Shown here one piece after another: positions 20,177 to 28,600 of a stretch of DNA of 36,745 nucleotides. The stretch's first letter is position 1; the number at the start of each line of letters is the position of its first letter. Both the position numbers and the translations under genes were made by a program. Origin of the DNA: Akkermansiaceae bacterium (lineage in GTDB: Bacteria; Verrucomicrobiota; Verrucomicrobiia; Verrucomicrobiales; Akkermansiaceae); assembly GCA_029866215.1 (NCBI GenBank), contig JARWZU010000055.1, forward strand, positions 1 to 36,745, read 5' to 3'. A model generated the notes under the pieces. That model did not search any database, was not told where the DNA came from, and worked only from the letters and a program-made list of their open reading frames with translations.

Positions 20177-20378
20177 TTTAAAAATAATCGAAATGGCGGA
20201 ATCTGCCGTGGCAGAGCCGATCTGCACGAATTCTCAAAAGGAGAATGCCTTTCAGAACGAAGCTGCCAAGTCTGGATTGATCAATCGATGCTGGAAATCC
20301 ACCCACCATCACCTTCCGCCCCGATTGGCTTTTTTTGCAGGATCGGAGGATCGCCTTGATTTTTCCCTTTCCAAAGTG

Positions 20379-20407
20379 GCGGGGATCGATTAACCATCGC
20401 GCCCCGC
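20379..20407 (+). other. GC-rich hairpin directly upstream of tRNA-His
   Basis: GCGGGG and CCCCGC flank CGAT/ATCG around the loop TAACC, with a 2x2 internal mismatch. It ends 8 bp before the first base of the tRNA. It may be a 5' processing or spacer structure of the precursor tRNA; no T tract follows. Confidence 0.35.
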
Positions 20408-20414
20408 CTGAAAT

Positions 20415-20491
20415 GGTGGTCGTAGCTCAGTTGGTAGAGCCCCGGATTGTGATTCCGGTTGTCGCGGGTTCGAGTCCCGTCGATCACCCCA
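20415..20491 (+). tRNA. tRNA-His (anticodon GTG)
   Basis: Acceptor GTGGTCG (20416-20422) pairs with CGATCAC (20481-20487). The extra 5' G at 20415 faces the discriminator C at 20488, the hallmark G-1:C73 pair of tRNA-His. The D arm is AGCTCAGTTGGTAGAGC, the anticodon stem-loop CCGGA-TTGTGAT-TCCGG gives anticodon GTG, and the T arm is GCGGG-TTCGAGT-CCCGT. The 3' CCA (20489-20491) is encoded in the DNA. It lies between the divergent tyrS and rnc, 65 bp in front of rnc on the same strand. Confidence 0.96.
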
Positions 20492-20556
20492 TCTTTCCCA
20501 TCGGAACCCCAAGTGGGGGTTTGGAAGGGGGAGACGGAAACAACGCCATTCATCTG

Positions 20557-21240
20557 ATGCAGACGCTTGAAAGCCGGATCCACTATAAATTTCGCAACTC
20601 GCTACTTCTAGCAGAGGCTCTAACTCATCCGAGCCTCGCCTACGAGTCTCAAAAACCGCACTTCGACAATCAGCGGATGGAATTCCTCGGGGATGCCGTG
20701 CTGCAATTGATCGTAACGGAGGAACTCTTCAAAATGTTCCCCGATTTCCCTGAGGGCCGCCTGACCAAACTCCGCTCGCGCGTGGTCTCTCGCAGGGCGC
20801 TGGCACGGTTCGCCATGGCGATCCACCTTGGCGACTACATGCTCCTCGGCAAGGGCGAGGAAGCCACTGGCGGGCGCCGACGTTTGTCTACCCTCGCCGA
20901 TGCGTTCGAGTCTCTGCTCGGCGCGGTCTATCTCGACTCCGGCCAAAATGCCGTGCGCGAACTGGTGCTGCGCTTGTTCGAGTCGGAAATCGGGAGCATG
21001 GCCAGCAGCCCCGAGGAACGCAACCCCAAGGGCGAACTCCAAGAGTGCTTGCAAGCGATCCACCCCCTAGCCCCCGTTTACCAAGTGATCGGCGAGACAG
21101 GCCCCGACCACCGCCGAGTATTTCAGTCGGAAGTTTCATGGCGCGACCAAGTCCTCGCCACCGGCAAGGGCAAAAGCAAAAAGGAAGCCGAAGCCCGCGC
21201 CGCCGCCGAAGCACTCCGAATGCGCTTGTGGGAACGCTAA
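20557..21240 (+). CDS. rnc: Ribonuclease III
   Basis: The product has 227 residues. The start at 20557 (MQTLESRIHYKFRNSLLLAEALTHPS) is the normal family N-terminus; the same frame is open further upstream but runs through the tRNA. The catalytic signature is NQRMEFLGDAVL with E42 and D46, and the second metal site is DAFESLLGAVYLD with D115 and E118. A C-terminal dsRNA-binding domain (about 155-227) ends GKGKSKKEAEARAAAEALRMR. It cleaves double-stranded RNA in rRNA and mRNA processing. A purine-rich GGAAGGGGGAGACGGAA stretch lies about 15-30 bp upstream of the start. The last 17 codons belong to an 85-bp repeat that recurs 867 bp downstream. Confidence 0.96.
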   Translation: MQTLESRIHYKFRNSLLLAEALTHPSLAYESQKPHFDNQRMEFLGDAVLQLIVTEELFKMFPDFPEGRLTKLRSRVVSRRALARFAMAIHLGDYMLLGKGEEATGGRRRLSTLADAFESLLGAVYLDSGQNAVRELVLRLFESEIGSMASSPEERNPKGELQECLQAIHPLAPVYQVIGETGPDHRRVFQSEVSWRDQVLATGKGKSKKEAEARAAAEALRMRLWER

Positions 21241-21275
21241 CCAGCCACCGGTTCCGAACTCCGCTGATTTCTCGC
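21191..21275 (+). repeat. Direct repeat copy A: 3' end of rnc plus 35 bp downstream
   Basis: These 85 bp match 22058-22142 at 78 of 85 positions. Copy A provides the functional end of rnc. Together the two copies bracket the DUF433/DUF5615 pair like the borders of an inserted segment. The last shared bases are CGCTGATTTCTCGC. Confidence 0.9.
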
Positions 21276-21341
21276 AAGGGACTGGGCACTGATGTCGGCC
21301 GCGTGGGTAAGCAGCACGGCCTTAATGCGCTTGAATAAGAG

Positions 21342-21713
21342 TCAACCGACGGGGTCAAGCGAGGGTATTGCAATCCAAGATTGGTCGCGGAGCTGAATGA
21401 CCCTGTCCCGAAATGCGTGCGACTGGAGACGTTTGAGGACCCAGGATAGCTTTTCGAGGATCGAAGAACGGTTTGGCTGTCGCAACGCGATCACAATGAT
21501 GCCCGCGTGCTTCTCATGGATATGCGGAATCGTATGGAAAAAGTCACGATCAGTCGTCAGAAACACCGCGTCGCAGCACTGAGCCTCAGCGAAAATATCC
21601 GGATCAGGCAATCCCTCTCGGCCCGAGCCCCGCAGATCGAACACCTCATGCCCCATGCCTTCAAGCAAGCCTACTGCGGCCTTTGGGAAATTCTCGTCCA
21701 AAAAGAATTTCAT
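21342..21713 (-). CDS. DUF5615 PIN-like protein, probable toxin of a VapBC-like pair
   Basis: The product has 123 residues. The N-terminus MKFFLDENFPKAAVGLLEGMGHEV and the motif FLTTDRDFFHTIP, with conserved acidic residues in FLDEN and TTDRD, are typical of the DUF5615/Mut7-C-like branch of the PIN fold, whose members are thought to be ribonucleases. It lies 32 bp behind the DUF433 gene on the same strand, the standard order for this toxin-antitoxin class (VapB45/VapC45-like). Toxin activity is inferred from family and pairing. The whole pair is between two copies of the rnc 3' end, so it was probably acquired. Between rnc and its stop (21276-21341) nothing else is seen. Confidence 0.85.
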   Translation of the reverse strand: MKFFLDENFPKAAVGLLEGMGHEVFDLRGSGREGLPDPDIFAEAQCCDAVFLTTDRDFFHTIPHIHEKHAGIIVIALRQPNRSSILEKLSWVLKRLQSHAFRDRVIQLRDQSWIAIPSLDPVG

Positions 21714-21745
21714 GCCACCGCCCCATAGGCCGACTCCTGGTAGTC

Positions 21746-21937
21746 CTAAAGGCGACTGGCAAACTCGAGAGCCGCCTCAATATCCTCCCGTGTGATGTTC
21801 GGATAGTCTTTCAACAAGATATCGATCACATCACCACCGCTGAGAGCTCCCAGAATGGTCGACACCAAAACACGGGTCCCTCGAATCACGGGTTTGCCGT
21901 GGCAGATGTTTGGATCGATCTGGATGCGAGAATGCAT
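21746..21937 (-). CDS. DUF433 protein, probable antitoxin partner
   Basis: The product has 63 residues from the ATG at 21937 (MHSRIQIDPNICHGKPVIRGTRV). An upstream in-frame start at 21976 would add 13 unconserved residues. The motif CHGKPVIRGTRV, then VSTILGALSGGDVIDILLKDYPNITREDIEAALEFA, is the complete DUF433 helix-turn-helix-like domain. DUF433 proteins are the usual upstream partner of DUF5615 proteins and are considered antitoxins that bind their own promoter. The region upstream (21938-22057) is AT-richer than the flanks and probably contains the promoter. Confidence 0.85.
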   Translation of the reverse strand: MHSRIQIDPNICHGKPVIRGTRVLVSTILGALSGGDVIDILLKDYPNITREDIEAALEFASRL

Positions 21938-22057
21938 GGGAAAACCATACTGCCCAGAAGACGGTTGGCAAGTCACCGTTATTCCAGATCACTCGATGAA
22001 TATTGCCTCCATGCAGGCGGAAATCTAACTTCACAATTCAAGATTGACCTTGAACGC

Positions 22058-22142
22058 AAGCCCGCGCCGCCGCCGAAGCACTCCGCATGCGCTTGTGGGA
22101 ACGCTAACCAATCCCCCGCTCCGAACTACGCTGATTTCTCGC
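22058..22142 (+). repeat. Direct repeat copy B: remnant of a second rnc 3' end
   Basis: The second copy preserves the last 17 rnc codons and stop with one synonymous change (CGA to CGC for Arg), while the part after the stop has 6 differences in 32 bp. It has no promoter or start and is therefore a remnant, not a gene. The 52 bp that follow up to the next gene end (22143-22194) show no clear terminator. Confidence 0.88.
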
Positions 22143-22194
22143 TGGATGCCCGCTGCTTTTTGTCCGGCAAATTAAAGTGTCGGATCGTAAAGTT

Positions 22195-23100
22195 TCACGG
22201 ACGGCTGATTTTGACGCGGTAAAACTTTTTCAACTCGAGGCTACCGGTGTCGATCACCGTGCGTTGCGGACCATCATCGACGGTGGTGAATGAACCGAGT
22301 GTTGTCCAACTGCCCTCCTCCAGTGTCGCGCTCTCTTCCACGGTGTAAGTTCGATCGCTCAAACGGGGTGAGAAAACAATGCCTTGGCGCTGCGACTCAG
22401 AGTCACTGATCCTTGCTGGGCCGGAGGTGAAATGGGACAAGGGATCGGTCGGCAGCAATCCAGCGGTGTACTCGAAGAGGTTGTTCTGACCGTCGCTATC
22501 AGGATCGGCGAGCGCGGCGGCACTGACATTAGGTGGCGCGCCAAAGTATAGGACCTGCCAATCATCAGAAAGGCCATCACTTGCATAAGAGCCGAAGTCA
22601 TCGGCGTCGGCATTGAGGACGGTGAGATCGAGAGTGTCGGAAAACGTTTGATAAACTCCGCGAACGATCGCTGCAGTGTTTTGATAGACCGTGCCAGCAG
22701 TAGCGAGGCCCGTGGCGCTGATTCCCGAGATCGGGCCGCTCTGCACACTCCATGTGATACTGCCGGCGGCGAGAGCCGAGGTGGTCTGGTCATCGTAAAC
22801 GAGGGTCGCGCTGAGTTGGCGAGTGCCCCCTTCATCAAGGGTCAAGGGCGACGCGTTGAGAGCGATGGCCGTCGCCACCACATCGCCCAACTGCCCCGCA
22901 AAACCCGTACGACCGCTGTAGTGAAGCGAGCTGATCACCACGCCCGGTGCAGCCGACGAGTTCGCGCGGTAGTTGGCACTGCTGGTAGTGAGCCCACCGT
23001 TGTCGAAGGCGGCAGGTTCGATGCGATAATTTGCGCTCGTCCCAGCCATCGCCGCGAGAGGCATCAAGGAAACGGAAAACCAAATGACGTGCCGCTTCAT
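22195..23100 (-). CDS. Secreted Ig-like protein with N-terminal SANYR motifs
   Basis: The product has 301 residues from the ATG at 23100. A signal peptide (MKRHVIWFSVSLMPLAAMA) is followed by two SANYR motifs (GTSANYRIEPAAFDNGG and TTSSANYRANSS), a BIG2-like Ig domain (about 70-155: ASPLTLDEGGTRQLSATLVYDD), and a calcium-loop-like stretch (DGLSDDWQVLYFG ... DPDSDGQNNLFEYTAG, about 165-205). The C-terminal beta domain ends KKFYRVKIS. This layout is frequent in uncharacterised verrucomicrobial exported proteins; no function is known. It starts 4 bp behind the RCC1/S74 fibre gene, so it is the last gene of that operon. Confidence 0.75.
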   Translation of the reverse strand: MKRHVIWFSVSLMPLAAMAGTSANYRIEPAAFDNGGLTTSSANYRANSSAAPGVVISSLHYSGRTGFAGQLGDVVATAIALNASPLTLDEGGTRQLSATLVYDDQTTSALAAGSITWSVQSGPISGISATGLATAGTVYQNTAAIVRGVYQTFSDTLDLTVLNADADDFGSYASDGLSDDWQVLYFGAPPNVSAAALADPDSDGQNNLFEYTAGLLPTDPLSHFTSGPARISDSESQRQGIVFSPRLSDRTYTVEESATLEEGSWTTLGSFTTVDDGPQRTVIDTGSLELKKFYRVKISRP

Positions 23101-23104
23101 TCGT

Positions 23105-25606
23105 TTACTTGGCAAGGATAGCTTCCAGTTTTCGGAGGCGTTGTTCCTGGTCGCTGACTTGTCTTTTCAGCACTTGGTTTTCGCGGTGCAACTTTTGATT
23201 GTCGCGGTGCAGCTCTTGGACGGCGGCGGCGGCGTAAATCGTCAGCGGGTAAGTATCCACTTGGAGGATCTCCGAGCCATCGGCCAGTTTCTCACCGCTG
23301 CTCTTCACGTCATTCGGAAAGACCTGCGCGAACTCTTGGGCGATCACATTCGGATAGCGGCGGTCCTCGATCTCGGGATGCGCGGCGAGGTAGTTGTCGG
23401 TGTAGCGGAAATCCACGAGGCGGATTTTTTCTAACTTTTCTAGTGCGCCACCGATCGATTGAATCTCGGTCTTAATCCGGCGGTCGGAGTTCGAGAGCCA
23501 ACTTCCCGCAGTGCTCTTGCTGGCGTCGCCAGCCACTTCCAGTTCGTTGGTGGCCGGTGTGCGTTGGATGCCGACCTTGCCGGTGAAGACATTATCCTGA
23601 TCGAGGCGCGCGAGCTGAACTGGCAGCAAGCTGGAGCGCAAGGCGAGGAAATGATTGGCACCCGCCGCAATCGCTGTCACTTGAGTCGCATCCGCCGGCA
23701 GGATCTTTTGGAGGTAACTGTTATCGCCACCGACTGCCAAGGTGCCGTCGGCCATCGATGCCAGACTGCAGCCATAACCACCTGCGATTTTCACGACGTC
23801 ACTCCAAGTCGCGGTAGCCGATACCTGACCCGAGTTATTCCAACCCCAGGCCACCACCTTGCCATCGCTTTTTAATGCAAGACTGTGATAGGCACCCGCA
23901 GCAATCGCGACCACGCCCGTCAAATTCCCCGGCACATTGATCTGGTCGGCATCGCTGCGCCCCCACGCTACCACCGTGCCGCCCGCCGTCAGTGCTAGGC
24001 TATGCTCGTAGCCCGCCGCAATCGCCGTGACCGTCACTCCGCTCAGAGCGCTTGGGATGGTGGTTTGCCCAAAGAAGTTGTCCCCCCATGCCCGCACCGT
24101 GCCATTGGCGAGCAACGCCAGACTGTGCTTCTCGCCCGCCGCCACCTTGACCGCCGTGGTGATCCCACTGGGAATCGTCGTTTGACCGTACGTGTTACTT
24201 CCCCATGCCACCAATGTACCATCGCTCTTGCGGGCTAAGTTATGCGTCGCTCCTGCGGCGATCTCCGTGACCCCGCTGAGTGTCGACGGAACCGTCGTCT
24301 GTCCGCTGGTGTTGAGCCCCCAGGCGACCACGGTCCCCGCATTGAGCAACGCCAAACTGTGCGCGCTACCCGCAGCCACCGCCGAAACATTCGCCAAGGT
24401 CGGTACGCTGGTTTGGGCGTTGGTGTTTCTGCCCCATGCGACCACCGGTTTGGCCGCTGCTGCCACCACACTTGTGAGAGCGATTTGCGCACTACTGCCC
24501 GGATCAGAGAGCGCCACGATCTTGCGCGTTGGGCTGGTTGCATTGGTGGTAAGGTAAAGATTGGTGCCGTCAAATTCGACTGAACCCAGCACCGCCGTCG
24601 TGAGGTTGGTGCCCGTCGCGAGGCGCAACGGCGCCGCGGAACTGCTGCCCGCTGGCAATTGGACCGTGCCCGTGAACGTTGGGCTAGCCAAGTTTGCCTT
24701 CAAATTCAGCGCCGTCTGCTGGGCATCGGAAACTGGCTTACTCGCATCACTGGTATTACTCACATTTTCCAGCCCCACCATCGTGGCAGTGATGCCGCTT
24801 ACGTTTCCCGTGAACGTTGGACTGGCCAAGTTTGCCTTCAAATCCAGCGCCGTCTGCTGGGCCTCGGAAACTGGCTTACTCGCATCACTGGTATTACTCA
24901 CATTTCCCAGCCCCACCATCGTAGCGGTGATGCCGCTTACGTTTCCCGTGAATGTCGGGCTAGCGGCGTTCGCCTTAAGCGCGTTGTTTCCGTTCAGTTT
25001 GTTGATCGCCGAAAGAATCGTATCCGATGCAGTGATATCACCAGCCTCTGACACATATCCAGTCAGAGCCTTACCCGTCACCGTCGCTGCGGAAATCGCC
25101 GTGGCACCCTGTGTTCCTGTCACCTCCCCTATGAGCGATCCAGTGAACGCAGCCGCACTGGTCGCCGAATTCGCCTTGTCCGCCGTCAGCGCGTAAGGCG
25201 AAGCCACCAATCGCTGATCGGGGGTCATCAGTTGAAAACCATTGCTGCCATCGTCGAACCACACCCGCAGCCGCACGTCAGCATTTTCAAAAACGCTGGT
25301 CGGTACCGCCGTCATGTTTGGTACACTCACATCACCCAGCAAGACCGCGTAAAGCCCCTTCGACACCGCAAGCGTCACCGCTGCGGTCGGCTCCGCTCCA
25401 GAGCCCCCCGTTCCATCATTGCTCCAGTGCGTGACGTTGCCGGTCTGATTCACGAGCGCGAACTTGAACTGGCCGCTGCCTTCAAAGTTAACCCCGTTGA
25501 CGGCAAGACGACCCTGATGATTGAGCACCTGCGGCACCGCCGCCTGCAAGGCCTGCGGTAACAACGCCAATGCGGTAGCCGCGAGAATCAAAAAGATCTT
25601 ATTCAT
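23105..25606 (-). CDS. Secreted fibre protein with RCC1 beta-propeller and C-terminal S74 intramolecular chaperone domain
   Basis: The product has 833 residues from the ATG at 25606 (MNKIFLILAATALALLPQALQA, signal peptide). Residues 23-150 form an N-terminal module ending DQRLVASPYALTADKA. Residues about 219-312 carry two near-identical 46-residue tail-fibre-type repeats (SPTFTGNVSGITATMVGL). Residues about 385-655 carry about seven RCC1-type repeats (VVAWGxNxxGQTTVP, AAGxxHSLAL), predicting a beta-propeller. The C-terminus (from about 700) is a Peptidase_S74 domain with the Ser-Lys pair in SDRRIKTEI and a final coiled coil (LHRDNQKLHRENQVLKRQV). S74 domains trimerise phage fibres and then cut themselves off. 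A secreted trimeric fibre with propeller heads is therefore likely. It lies 73 bp behind the giant gene. Confidence 0.85.
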   Translation of the reverse strand: MNKIFLILAATALALLPQALQAAVPQVLNHQGRLAVNGVNFEGSGQFKFALVNQTGNVTHWSNDGTGGSGAEPTAAVTLAVSKGLYAVLLGDVSVPNMTAVPTSVFENADVRLRVWFDDGSNGFQLMTPDQRLVASPYALTADKANSATSAAAFTGSLIGEVTGTQGATAISAATVTGKALTGYVSEAGDITASDTILSAINKLNGNNALKANAASPTFTGNVSGITATMVGLGNVSNTSDASKPVSEAQQTALDLKANLASPTFTGNVSGITATMVGLENVSNTSDASKPVSDAQQTALNLKANLASPTFTGTVQLPAGSSSAAPLRLATGTNLTTAVLGSVEFDGTNLYLTTNATSPTRKIVALSDPGSSAQIALTSVVAAAAKPVVAWGRNTNAQTSVPTLANVSAVAAGSAHSLALLNAGTVVAWGLNTSGQTTVPSTLSGVTEIAAGATHNLARKSDGTLVAWGSNTYGQTTIPSGITTAVKVAAGEKHSLALLANGTVRAWGDNFFGQTTIPSALSGVTVTAIAAGYEHSLALTAGGTVVAWGRSDADQINVPGNLTGVVAIAAGAYHSLALKSDGKVVAWGWNNSGQVSATATWSDVVKIAGGYGCSLASMADGTLAVGGDNSYLQKILPADATQVTAIAAGANHFLALRSSLLPVQLARLDQDNVFTGKVGIQRTPATNELEVAGDASKSTAGSWLSNSDRRIKTEIQSIGGALEKLEKIRLVDFRYTDNYLAAHPEIEDRRYPNVIAQEFAQVFPNDVKSSGEKLADGSEILQVDTYPLTIYAAAAVQELHRDNQKLHRENQVLKRQVSDQEQRLRKLEAILAK
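24671..24946 (-). repeat. Tandem 138-bp repeat in the fibre gene
   Basis: Two full units begin at 24671 and 24809, and a partial third begins at 24947; each encodes 46 residues of tail-fibre type. The units differ at only a few bases (for example cattttcc versus catttccc, tcgtggcagt versus tcgtagcggt), so the duplication is young. Confidence 0.88.
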
Positions 25607-25679
25607 AAGGTAAGGATTCGGGGGACACATTGTCCCCCATTTGATGTGATAGAGGAAACGACAAGAATCCCGCAGCTCC

Positions 25680-28600
25680 TCAGTTTCCGGAATGCGAGTA
25701 GGTCCGCAGATAGAGTTTGATGTCAGTGACGCTGGAAACGAAACGGTTGAGAGCGTCTTGTTCGTTGGCGGACAAGGTGTTGGCCGGGATCACGATCTTC
25801 CAGCGGGTGTTCCAAGCGCTACGACCGATCAGACGGGCACTGCTGAATTCGAGCGGCGGCGCGCCGGTGAACAAATCCGGATTCGCCACGGCGCGGAACG
25901 CTTGGTGCTTGCGGATGATCCATGGCTGCGAGCTAAGGGTGCCCGTGGCGTTGAAGAACTGCGTGCTATTGAAATCATTGGCACCCAGATTATAGGGAAG
26001 CGGTAGCGCCTGATCCTGCACCGTCCAAGTGCGGATCGTGTCGGTATCGCCCAGCGGCGGGGCCCGCATCACGTCGTTGCCACAGGGAATCAGATAAGCA
26101 TAGGGTGTCGCACTCAGGGCATACGCACTATTGGCGGCAGTCACCTCGGTACTGCTGACGGCTGAATCCATTCCGACGTAGCCTGAGAACACCATGCCAG
26201 CGTTGCTGATCACGGTGGCAAAACTGCTGACTGAGTAGGCGTGGTCATAGGCCGCCAGCTCCTTCCCGAAGAAGTTCTTGCTGCCCTCAATGCAACTACT
26301 GAAGGGAATGATGATCCCCGGCACTGCGCTGCCATTCGATTTTTTGATGTTGAGACACTGCGTCGCGACATCGGAATCGTTGAGCACGTTGGAAACAACG
26401 TGCTGTTCCAGCGTTTGCCGCCACGCGTCGTCGTCGCTCGTCTCGTCAGGATCATCCATGAGCCGGAAGAGCTCGCCGCGCAGCGAAAATACCGTGCCGT
26501 AGTAATCCGGGTTGTTGATCCCCAGGCGGCCTTCAGCCACCGAAAAATCGGCATCCAGCTGCGCCATGCTGCCAGCGAGGCCCGCATCGCCCAGCGTGCT
26601 GGTCGTCGATTGTGGTGTACCACCCGTCAGATCGCCGAGCGAGCGCGAAGCGACGATTTTAGAGAACACCGTCTTACCTTGGCTGGTTCCCAGCAGGCCG
26701 GTTTCGTAGTCGTAAGCCTTGGCCGCCATGTAGGTGTAGCGGCTCGCCAGGTCAAACAGCGAGCGGTATTGCTCCAGCGCCTCGTTGCGGAAGGTGCGGA
26801 AGGTCATGTCGTTGGTGCGGTAGCCTTGGATGATTGCGGCCGCGCGTTGACGGAAGATCTCCCGCTCAAGCAAAAGGCGATTCCCCTTCGCGTATATATT
26901 ATTGATATCTTCCAGTGCCCGCTGGTGCGCAACAGTCAAACTCATCAGCGCGGCCTCTTGCGTGGTAACCTCGTTGTAGAGTGTAATCATTTCGTATTGC
27001 AACGCTCTTTCTGAATCGGCCCACTCGGCGTCGGTTATGGCAGCTTCAGCCTTTGCAACGGCGTACTTGGTGACTTTTTCCGTAGCCCATTGAATGGCTG
27101 AGGAAACCTTCACTTTGATATATCCAAATGCCTTGGTAGCTAAACCCACAGACTCTATGGCGGATCGAGCCGGTGCCGTCGCATCAACCGCAAGAGGTCC
27201 TACAACTGTTGGCAAACCTTCCGCCGCCGCCTCCGTCGTTTCTTTGACGGCCTCGGCCGCAATCTCGCTGGTTTGCTCAGCATTTTTGGCCGCGATCTTG
27301 ATGGTGTCCTGCAATTCTTTAACATTGTTGGCTATCTTGATAATATTTTTACTCAATCCATGGCCCATCACCATCATATCAAATTCCATGCTTTTACGCT
27401 TCAGCTCTGAAAGTTTATTCTTGAATTCATTATTGGCCTGATGAATCGCGAGCAAACTTTGTTGAGCTCCCACTAATGCGTGTTGCAATTCGCCGGTCTG
27501 CCTGCGAGAGCCCATTCCGCCAGTCTTCCAGACATCATTATACTGCACCAAGCTCGATGGGTTGATATTTACCGTTTTGCTTTCGGTATCTACCTTCATA
27601 CCTTCGTTCCAAGCCACCTTTACAAAGGATCCAAGTATGGGAGCGATCTGTTTAGCCAACAGGGTTAGCCCTGTCTTAGTGGCATTTAACAACGCATTAT
27701 CCGACAAATCGTTATACTTGCTCCGCTGCTCGATGGTGACACTAACCGGCTGGCTGGTATCCACCAAGTCGTTGGGACGATCGACAATAAAGAAGTTAAA
27801 AAGATCAGGTCCGGTGTAATCGGAGGAAAAGGTTGTATCACCTGTGTAGGGTGTGCCGAAAATATCAATGAGCTGGCCGTTATAGGCAAACTCCTGCTGT
27901 GAGATGCTGGCTGCGTAATCATCAACCGTGTTGGTCTGATCGCGCAAGGCCCGGCTCATACTCGCCGCTTGACTGAAGGCACCCGCCGCGTTGTTGAGCG
28001 CACGCAGAGAGCGATCATACATCTGCAAGAATTGGGATTTTCCCTGAACTCGACCCTGCTCCTGACCCAGCGAGTTAGCGAAAGATGGATCGATGTCAAA
28101 GGGAATCGCACCCGGACTCAGGCCCAGCGGGTTGAGGCGAGCATTGGCGTTGTCGAGAGTCGATTGGAAGGAGGTCGCTGCCGCAGGGAGAAGCGCGAGT
28201 TCCAGCACGGTGGTGCGGTCGATCTTTTGAACCCCGGTGTGGACGGTATCCACGTCTGGCACCAGTGCGTTGGCCATCGTCCAGTTAAAGAATGCGCCTT
28301 GGGTGCTGCGGCTGACTTGTTCGTCCAATGCCCAACCCCGCGTCGTATCCTTGTCTTGGAATTGGCTCCAACCCGCCTTGGGGTCATCCTTGTAATTTTG
28401 GCGATAGGTCAGCGCACAGATCTGCTCAGCCGTACTGGCCAGATGGGCGGCCGCCGCCGCGAACTTGCGCTCGTCTTGGAAGTCCACCGTCACCGGCACT
28501 CCCAACACGGTCACCGCCTCGGCGCTTGGCTTCCAAGTAAACTTATCATTCCACAGCAGACGGTAATAGCCCGTTAGCGCCGTCAGGTAGTGGCCGTAGG

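Noticed and set aside
20335-20556. Upstream in-frame extension of rnc
   Set aside because: It would read through the tRNA-His gene; the family N-terminus begins at 20557.
22058-22110. Separate short gene or rnc pseudogene
   Set aside because: Only the last 17 codons remain with no start or upstream rnc sequence; treated as the border repeat of the inserted cassette.
26241-27014. A 257-codon plus-strand frame inside the giant gene (similar ones at 27969-28577 and 28590-29273)
   Set aside because: The minus frame is continuous for 3088 codons with a signal peptide and repeated modules; the plus frames have no recognisable features.
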